From positions 124,001-188,000 of the forward strand of contig NZ_LBHJ01000002.1 of NCBI RefSeq assembly GCF_001006305.1: DNA of 64,000 nucleotides, in the 5' to 3' direction. The first letter of the stretch is position 1. The number at the start of each line of letters is the position of its first letter. A program made the translations under genes and the position numbers. Source of the stretch: Silvibacterium bohemicum. Lineage in GTDB: Bacteria; Acidobacteriota; Terriglobia; Terriglobales; Acidobacteriaceae. Positions 59,323 to 64,000 of the stretch are shown in pieces. The notes under the pieces are model-generated. The model was not told the DNA's origin and searched no databases. It saw only the letters and a list, made by a program, of their open reading frames with translations.

Positions 59323-60030
59323 GTGGATACACAGACACGTCACGCGTTGAAGCAGGATAATTTCGTCGAGGCTACAACCTCCGGCATCGATTGGCTGCAG
59401 TCTCATCGCGCCAATGTCATCAAGATCGGAGCCGTCGTCCTGGTCGCGGTCGCCCTCATCGTCACTGGCGCGGTTGTCTATAACAGCCGCTCCGAGCAGT
59501 CGCAGGTCGCCTTCGGCAAGGCCATGGATATCTACAGCACTCCGTTGCGCCAGCCGGGACAGCCCGCGCTCCCCAACGATCCCTCTTATGCCAGCGCCGC
59601 CGAGCGCGCCAAGGCCGCCAACCCCCTGTTCGTTCAGGTTGCGGATCAGTACGGATGGCTCAAGGCCGGCGCCAACGCCGAATATTTCGCCGGACTGACC
59701 TATCTTGATCTCAGCCAGACCGCCTCTGCCGAAAAGGAATTGCAGAAGGCTTCCGGATCGCACGACAAGGGTCTCGCTGCACTGGCCAAGATGGCGCTCG
59801 CCGGACTTTATAGCCAGACCGGCCGCGACAGCCAGGCGGTCGACCTCTACAACCAGGTCATCAAGAGCCCGACCGTGACGGTGCCCGCATCCTCCGCCAA
59901 GCTTCAACTGGCGCAGCTCTACGAAAACACCAATCCCATCGAGGCGAAGAAGATTTACGCCGAGCTGAAGGATAAGGACAAGACCACCGCCGCAGGACAG
60001 ATCGCAGCGCAAAAGCTGGCCGGCAAGTAG
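59323..60030 (+). CDS. TPR-containing membrane protein, YfgM-like
   Basis: 235 aa from GTG 59323 with AAGGA 6 nt upstream. One N-terminal membrane helix (VIKIGAVVLVAVALIVTGAVVYN) anchors a periplasmic TPR domain (LKAGANAEYFAGLTYLDLSQTASAEKELQKASGSHD; AALAKMALAGLYSQTGRDSQAVDLYNQVIKSP). YfgM-type proteins act with SecYEG and periplasmic chaperones; here this is by architecture alone. The C-terminal helix is Lys-rich. A terminator follows at 60067 and overlaps the next convergent gene. Confidence 0.85.
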   Translation: MDTQTRHALKQDNFVEATTSGIDWLQSHRANVIKIGAVVLVAVALIVTGAVVYNSRSEQSQVAFGKAMDIYSTPLRQPGQPALPNDPSYASAAERAKAANPLFVQVADQYGWLKAGANAEYFAGLTYLDLSQTASAEKELQKASGSHDKGLAALAKMALAGLYSQTGRDSQAVDLYNQVIKSPTVTVPASSAKLQLAQLYENTNPIEAKKIYAELKDKDKTTAAGQIAAQKLAGK

Positions 60031-60066
60031 TTCGCACTACGAGTAACCCGCTCCAATATCAGAAAG

Positions 60067-60096
60067 GCCGCATGCTCTAGGAGTATGCGGCTTTTT
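60067..60096 (+). terminator. Rho-independent terminator overlapping the convergent gene's end
   Basis: GCCGCATGCTC, loop TAG, GAGTATGCGGC, then TTTTT. Eleven-bp stem with one G-T pair. The stop of the minus-strand gene (60077) lies within the stem. It is 36 nt after the TPR-protein stop. Confidence 0.9.
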
Positions 60097-60910
60097 CTAT
60101 TTCTGCCGCTTCGACCGCCGGCTCGCCGGCCTCGCTGCAATCGCGCTGAACCGGATGTCCTATAAGATAGGCGACCGATACGAGCGGGCCGCGCTCTATG
60201 CCCACGGACCAGCGATAATCCTCCGCTTCCAATCCAGCGATCAGTTCGCTCAGATCCTTCTGCGAGTAAGAGCGCAGGCAGGAGAGGACGCCGTCCATCC
60301 AGACGACGAACGGAATGATCGGCACCAGGTAGGAATAAAAGAGGAGTGACCAGCGAAAGGGCCGGATTCCCGGCACAAGCAACAAGATCAACAGTGGTAA
60401 AAGAAAGACTCCGAGCAGGGTGCGCGCCTCGCGGATCGAGGACTCGAAGATGCCGATTCCCTGTCGTGCGTCGAAAGCGTCTTTCAGGATGGCGCGAGCC
60501 TGGTGCGGGTCGAAGTGATGGAAAGAGGTGAAGAGGGTTCGGAAGCCATGGAGCTCCGAAGGAATCTGCATGGCGTTGACCGGATCGGGGCAAAAATCTA
60601 GCGGCGTCTCCTTGCGGAGTCGTTCGAAGGCGCCGAGATTGGGATAGATATCGGTGAGGCAGATCTCCGGGCTATTACCTTCTTTGGCAAAGGTGCGGCT
60701 GAGCTTCAGCCAGGGGCCGCCGCCGCCCGAGCATAGGTCGACGATGCGGTTAGCGTCCGCGGCGCGAAGCGCCTGCCGCAATCGTGGCACGACCGGTGCA
60801 TAGATATTTTGGTTGTTCCAGATGGCTTGCAGGATGTCGGTCTGCATGTCGCGTAGAAAGCGGGGGAAGAGTCGATGGTCGTGTATCTCGAACCAGGCGC
60901 GTCGCTGCAT
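60077..60910 (-). CDS. Methyltransferase-like protein with internal membrane segments
   Basis: 277 aa. VDLCSGGGGPWLKLSRTF (about 57-74) resembles SAM-binding motif I (GxGxG variant SGGGGP), followed by ICLTDIYPNLGAFERLRKE (acidic loop) and a weak motif IV region (TLFTSFHHFDPHQARAIL). Then two hydrophobic stretches (TLLGVFLLPLLILLLVPGI, LLFYSYLVPIIPFVVWMDG) interrupt or follow the Rossmann fold, an unusual membrane-linked class I methyltransferase arrangement. The final 60 residues are soluble. ATG 60910. Substrate unknown, perhaps a membrane lipid or quinone-like molecule. Confidence 0.78.
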   Translation of the reverse strand: MQRRAWFEIHDHRLFPRFLRDMQTDILQAIWNNQNIYAPVVPRLRQALRAADANRIVDLCSGGGGPWLKLSRTFAKEGNSPEICLTDIYPNLGAFERLRKETPLDFCPDPVNAMQIPSELHGFRTLFTSFHHFDPHQARAILKDAFDARQGIGIFESSIREARTLLGVFLLPLLILLLVPGIRPFRWSLLFYSYLVPIIPFVVWMDGVLSCLRSYSQKDLSELIAGLEAEDYRWSVGIERGPLVSVAYLIGHPVQRDCSEAGEPAVEAAEIEKAAYS

Positions 60911-61047
60911 AAGCTCTTGACTCTCCGAAGGCTATCGCTGTGCGGAATCTTAGCCAAGAGGATTCTAGAGTAAGAGGTTGCATCACGCTTTTTTCGCTTT
61001 GGTGAGCGCAAAGGCGCTATCCTCCGTCTTTAGAGCATGGAGTTAGG

Positions 61048-61629
61048 ATGAGCGCCTTTTCCGGACAGCTTGCCGGCTGGATGGCTCCGGCTCTAGCAAC
61101 GGCCGAGACATTGGATTCCAGCGAGACGATCACCGCCCTCGTCGCCGAGTATTCGACGACCCTGTACCGCGTGGCCTACTCGGTCATGCGCAACGCCGCG
61201 GAGGCGGAAGACGCGGTGCAAGAGGCATTCCTGCGCGTGCTGAAACATCGGGACAAGCTCTCCGAGATTCGCGACCTGCGCGTGTGGCTGGTGCGGATCA
61301 CCTGGAACGTGGTGCTGGATAAGAAGCGCCGCAGCAAGACCCGCCCGGAGAACGAAGACATCGCTGACTTCGCCCGCATCCTGCCCGCGGCTGACCGGCG
61401 AGCCGACGCAATCTTGATCTCCTCTCAGGAGCACAGCCGCATCCTGAAAGCAATCGACCAACTGCCGGCCAAGGAGCGGGAAGCTCTCCTGCTCTCTGCC
61501 GTCGATGAGCTGGCAACGCCTGAAATCGCCAGCGTGCTTGGCACCACCGAGTCCTCCATCCGGTCGCGCATCTTCCGCGCCCGTCGCGAGCTTTCCGTGC
61601 TGCTGGCGAAGCAAGGAGGATCCCTGTGA
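61048..61629 (+). CDS. ECF-type RNA polymerase sigma factor
   Basis: 193 aa. Region 2 (EYSTTLYRVAYSVMRNAAEAEDAVQEAFLRVLKH; then VWLVRITWNVVLDKKRR) and region 4 (AIDQLPAKEREALLLSAVDELATPEIASVLGTTESSIRSRIFRARREL) are complete and separated by a short linker. A 35-residue N-terminal extension precedes region 2. ATG 61048 has GGAG 5 nt upstream. The stop overlaps the next start by 4 nt (GTGA), so regulator and partner are coupled. Target promoter unknown. Confidence 0.93.
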   Translation: MSAFSGQLAGWMAPALATAETLDSSETITALVAEYSTTLYRVAYSVMRNAAEAEDAVQEAFLRVLKHRDKLSEIRDLRVWLVRITWNVVLDKKRRSKTRPENEDIADFARILPAADRRADAILISSQEHSRILKAIDQLPAKEREALLLSAVDELATPEIASVLGTTESSIRSRIFRARRELSVLLAKQGGSL

Positions 61630-62096
61630 ACACTTCTTACGAGAACCAACGAACAGACATGGAAGACCGGATCGACCGCACGCTGCGTCTTCTCGGCTCC
61701 GCCGAGCCGCGCCCTGGTCTGGAAAAGCGGATCGCGGCGCGTCTGGCGCATGCTCCGGTCCAAACACCGGCCAGGTTTTTGGTGCTGCCGCGCTTTGCCG
61801 TGGGTGCGGCCGGCATGCTGGCCTGCGTCGGCATCATCGCCGGCAGTGTGAGCCATTCCCGTCATCTTCTGCCCATAGCGCCGGGCGTTCAGCTGCAGCG
61901 CAATATGGATTCGGGCCTGGGCACCGCAGCGGCGCAGAAAGTAGCGCCGAAGCCGGTCACGCCGCCTCTGCATGGACGGGCCCGTTCCATGCGCAAGACC
62001 GGGCCTGGAGCGGCTGGTTTGACGGACATCCAAAAGCCGGATGGCGTGGCCGTGCCCAAAGCTCCGCTGCCGCAGAACGATGCCACCCCGCAATAA
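61626..62096 (+). CDS. Probable anti-sigma partner, single-pass membrane protein
   Basis: 156 aa from GTG 61626, overlapping the ECF stop (GTGA). N-terminal about 45 aa (DRIDRTLRLLGSAEPRPGLEKRIAARLAH) is a basic helical pair that could dock on the sigma factor; the membrane helix is FAVGAAGMLACVGIIAGSV (about 57-75); the rest is Pro/Gly-rich and extracytoplasmic. A zinc-finger (ZAS) HxxxCxxC is absent, so this is not a classic ZAS anti-sigma. Gene order and overlap are the main argument. Confidence 0.7.
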   Translation: MNTSYENQRTDMEDRIDRTLRLLGSAEPRPGLEKRIAARLAHAPVQTPARFLVLPRFAVGAAGMLACVGIIAGSVSHSRHLLPIAPGVQLQRNMDSGLGTAAAQKVAPKPVTPPLHGRARSMRKTGPGAAGLTDIQKPDGVAVPKAPLPQNDATPQ

Positions 62097-62137
62097 TTGT
62101 GCTGCGGAGTAATGACGCTGTCCGCTATTCGCGCGCA

Positions 62138-62161
62138 GCGAAGAATGTCAGAATTCTTCGC
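62138..62161. repeat. GCGAAGAAT palindrome
   Basis: GCGAAGAAT, GTCAGA, ATTCTTCGC: perfect 9-bp inverted repeat 40 nt after the anti-sigma-like gene. It shares GCGAAGAAT with the 50090 element and probably belongs to the same dispersed family. It could also terminate transcription, though no T-run follows. Confidence 0.6.
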
Positions 62162-62187
62162 AGAAGAGCACAAAGCTGCGTCCCACG

Positions 62188-62526
62188 TTAATCGGCAATG
62201 GCTTCAACGAGCATATGCAGCAGCGCCAAAACCGCGGCTCCGATGAACGCTGCGCCAAAGGTCGACACGATGAAGCCGGGAGCCACTCCGCTGGCCAGTC
62301 GTAAAATGAAGGCATTGATTACCAGGAAGAAAATTCCCAACGTAAGAATTCCGAGCGGCAGGGTGATGATCTTGAGCAGCAACCCGAGCGTCGCGTTGAG
62401 CAGTCCGATGACCAGCGCCGCAATTAGCGCCGAAGCGAAATCCCGGACGTGAAAACCGGGCACCAGCCAGGCCACCAGCAACAGGGCCACAGCCTGCAAA
62501 AACCATCGCAAAAGCAAACGAAGCAT
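62188..62526 (-). CDS. YvlD/phage-holin family (PF04020-type) membrane protein
   Basis: 112 aa with four hydrophobic segments: LLLRWFLQAVALLLVAWLVPGFHV, ALIAALVIGLLNATLGLLLKII, LPLGILTLGIFFLVINAFILRLA and FIVSTFGAAFIGAAVLALLHMLV. The internal LPxGILTLGIFFLVINAxxL block is the hallmark of the family. Despite the name, chromosomal copies are not phage holins; function is not established, possibly envelope-stress related. ATG 62526. Convergent with the anti-sigma-like gene. Confidence 0.88.
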   Translation of the reverse strand: MLRLLLRWFLQAVALLLVAWLVPGFHVRDFASALIAALVIGLLNATLGLLLKIITLPLGILTLGIFFLVINAFILRLASGVAPGFIVSTFGAAFIGAAVLALLHMLVEAIAD

Positions 62527-62643
62527 TCTTTTAACACTCCCTCGTTCCGAGTCTACTTCTATCCTTATCGCAGGCCGGGGGAGATGGAACTGGTCGGCAG
62601 GTAACAGCGTACGTCATTCCATCTGCGAAAGAAAGATTCACTC

Positions 62644-63474
62644 ATGCGCTTCGCCATTTTCGCCGCATTGCTTTGCCTTGCCGCTAGGGCCTACGCCCAA
62701 GCGCCTCTGCCCGACGTGTCTACGCTGATGCGACAGGTGCAGGATCATCAGCGCAAGATGGACGAAACCCGCGAAAACTATACCTACCGCGAGGTAATGT
62801 TCACGCGCGAGCTGAACAAGGATAGTTCCGTAAAGAAAACCGAGAGCGAGGAGAGCGAGATCTTCTACGTCAACACGCACGAGATCGATCGCACGGTGAA
62901 GAAGAACGGCAAAGAGCTCACTCCCGACGAGCAAAAGAAAGAGCAGGGCCGCGTGATGAAGGCAGTACAGAAGGCGCAGAGCACGCCGCCCGGCCAATCG
63001 ACCGACAAGAACGAAGTAACCGTCAGCCAGTTGCTGGCGATCATGAAGGTATCGAATCCCCGCCGCGAGATGATGGACGGCCGCAGCACCATTGCCTTCG
63101 ATTTCGTCGGCGATCCTCACGCGAAAACCCACGGCATGGCCGAGGATGCCTCGAAGAAACTATCCGGCACGCTGTGGGTCGATGAGCAGGACCGCGAGGT
63201 GCGCCGCATGGTGGCGCGCTTCGACGACAACTTTCATCTCGGCTTCGGCCTCTTCTCGGTGGGCAAGGGCAGCAACTTCACCTTCAACCAGAAGCTGGTC
63301 AACAACGAGCTGTGGCTGCCCACCGATGGGCAGGCTCACCTCATCGCCCACGCCATCGGCATCATCGGCTACCGTGCGGATATCGCAGTGACCGACAACG
63401 ACTACCAGAAATTTCACGCCGAGGCGCAACAGCAGGCCGGCGCGAAACCCGCTCAACCCGCAACGCAGCCGTGA
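62644..63474 (+). CDS. Secreted hypothetical protein (LolA-like fold candidate)
   Basis: 276 aa; Sec signal MRFAIFAALLCLAARAYAQ. The mature part has long charged helices (MRQVQDHQRKMDETRENYTYREVMF) and later strands (STIAFDFVGDPHAKTHGMAEDASKKLSGTLWVDEQDREVRRMVARF). The latter resemble outer-membrane lipoprotein-carrier or RseB-type folds, with a WVDEQDREVRR motif. A Gln/Pro-rich end closes it. This is a common unnamed acidobacterial secreted protein. ATG 62644 lies 11 nt after an AAAGA stretch. No close neighbours in the same direction. Confidence 0.78.
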   Translation: MRFAIFAALLCLAARAYAQAPLPDVSTLMRQVQDHQRKMDETRENYTYREVMFTRELNKDSSVKKTESEESEIFYVNTHEIDRTVKKNGKELTPDEQKKEQGRVMKAVQKAQSTPPGQSTDKNEVTVSQLLAIMKVSNPRREMMDGRSTIAFDFVGDPHAKTHGMAEDASKKLSGTLWVDEQDREVRRMVARFDDNFHLGFGLFSVGKGSNFTFNQKLVNNELWLPTDGQAHLIAHAIGIIGYRADIAVTDNDYQKFHAEAQQQAGAKPAQPATQP

Positions 63475-63581
63475 TGCGAGGCTGGCCAGAGGCGCCATCG
63501 GCGAAGCTTCACAGATGCCGGCCTCAATCCGCTCGAACATGTGATTGGACGTATCGTGACAAATGCTCCACCATAAAAGCC

Positions 63582-64000
63582 ATGACAGTTGCAGCGGACG
63601 CCAGCCCGAAGACAGGAGATCTCCTCACCCGCACGTTCCGGCCCGGAGATGAAAAGCCATTCAAAGAGCTCAATGAGTTTTGGATCAGCCAGGACTTTGC
63701 ACTGGAGCAGGCCGATCGCGAGGTGCTGGAAGATCCCAAAGGAAAAATTCTTGATGGTGGCGGCGAAATCTTTATCGCTGAATTGGATGGCCAGGTGGCC
63801 GGCTGCTGCGCTCTGCTGGTGATTGGACCCGCGGAGTTCGAGCTGGCCAAGATGACTGTGGCGGAGTCGGCACGAGGACGCGGCGTTGGACGCAAGCTGC
63901 TGCAATTCGCCATCGATCATGCCCGGCAGCTGAAGGCGCGACGCCTCTATCTGGAATCGAACACCAAGGCCGCCGACGCGATTCATCTCTATGAAGAGGT
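63582..64000 (+). CDS. GNAT-family N-acetyltransferase, partial (cut by window end)
   Basis: 139 residues visible from ATG 63582 (MTVAADASPKTGDLLTRTF). GNAT blocks: FRPGDEKPFKELNEFWI, EIFIAELDGQVAGCCALL, then motif A FELAKMTVAESARGRGVGRKLLQFAIDHA with the acetyl-CoA-binding RGRGVG, and RRLYLESNTKAADAIHLYEE (motif B). The stop lies beyond the window. Substrate unknown. No Shine-Dalgarno sequence is clear. Confidence 0.88.
   Translation, partial: MTVAADASPKTGDLLTRTFRPGDEKPFKELNEFWISQDFALEQADREVLEDPKGKILDGGGEIFIAELDGQVAGCCALLVIGPAEFELAKMTVAESARGRGVGRKLLQFAIDHARQLKARRLYLESNTKAADAIHLYEE

Noticed and set aside
62188-62526. Phage holin and hence prophage remnant
   Set aside because: Chromosomal YvlD-type proteins share this fold; no phage genes are nearby.

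Overview
The window reads as chromosome of a soil Acidobacterium (class Terriglobia, Acidobacteriaceae-like). The evidence is moderately high GC, many secreted glycoside hydrolases, CRTAC1 (FG-GAP/ASPIC-UnbV) proteins, DUF3300, an EF-P with a PGN tip, and dispersed palindromic repeats. This placement is inference from gene content; no rRNA marker is present. I found no tRNA, rRNA, CRISPR array, prophage or intact transposase.

Layout. 1-8.8 kb: rpiB (cut by the window edge) and tkt, a GH15 glucoamylase-like enzyme, a Tat-exported GH144-like glucanase, Mn-type superoxide dismutase, a 41-bp repeat block and a secreted protein. 9-16.5 kb: cca and tsaD (divergent), a repeat-rich spacer, trxB, a small protein, DUF3300 and type II NADH dehydrogenase. 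16.7-31.9 kb: the most unusual region. A plus-strand operon (AsnB-like, radical SAM, halogenase-like flavoprotein, overlapping stops and starts) meets head-on an eight-gene minus-strand operon. In order of transcription this encodes a His-rich membrane protein, a FixH-like lipoprotein, a FixG/NapH-like polyferredoxin, a secreted C-terminally anchored protein, a TPR/FG-GAP/UnbV lipoprotein of about 1,176 aa, a CRTAC1 protein, a UnbU/RnfD-like membrane protein and a CRTAC1 lipoprotein. 32-39.4 kb: small His-rich protein, GH3, PL5-like lyase, SDR and M3 peptidase. 39.5-46 kb: aroDE, a coiled-coil membrane protein, an orphan GvpF/L protein, a glyoxalase-fold protein, pgsA, an MGT-type glycosyltransferase and a MITE-like palindrome. 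46-64 kb: gdhA, trpE and trpG (separated by repeats and a divergent gene), lepB, efp, a HEPN two-gene unit, acyP, apt, a DUF5670 micro-gene, pckA, a DksA-like protein, a YfgM-like protein, a membrane-associated methyltransferase-like protein, an ECF sigma factor with a probable anti-sigma partner, a YvlD/holin-family protein, a secreted protein and a GNAT acetyltransferase cut by the window end.

How they fit together. Most genes are ordinary housekeeping (pentose phosphate, shikimate/Trp, translation, phospholipid, purine salvage, gluconeogenesis) plus polysaccharide degradation (GH15, GH144-like, GH3, PL5). The candidate undescribed system is 16.7-31.9 kb. It joins UnbU- and UnbV-type proteins, otherwise best known from enediyne warhead cassettes, to a polyferredoxin/FixH-like membrane redox module. 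There is no enediyne polyketide synthase here. A convergent operon of ATP-dependent ligase, radical SAM and flavoprotein lies beside it. I infer an envelope electron-transfer or oxidative maturation system.

Limits: all calls come from reading translated sequence and motifs; no database search was run. Start codons were chosen by Shine-Dalgarno sequence and signal-peptide logic.
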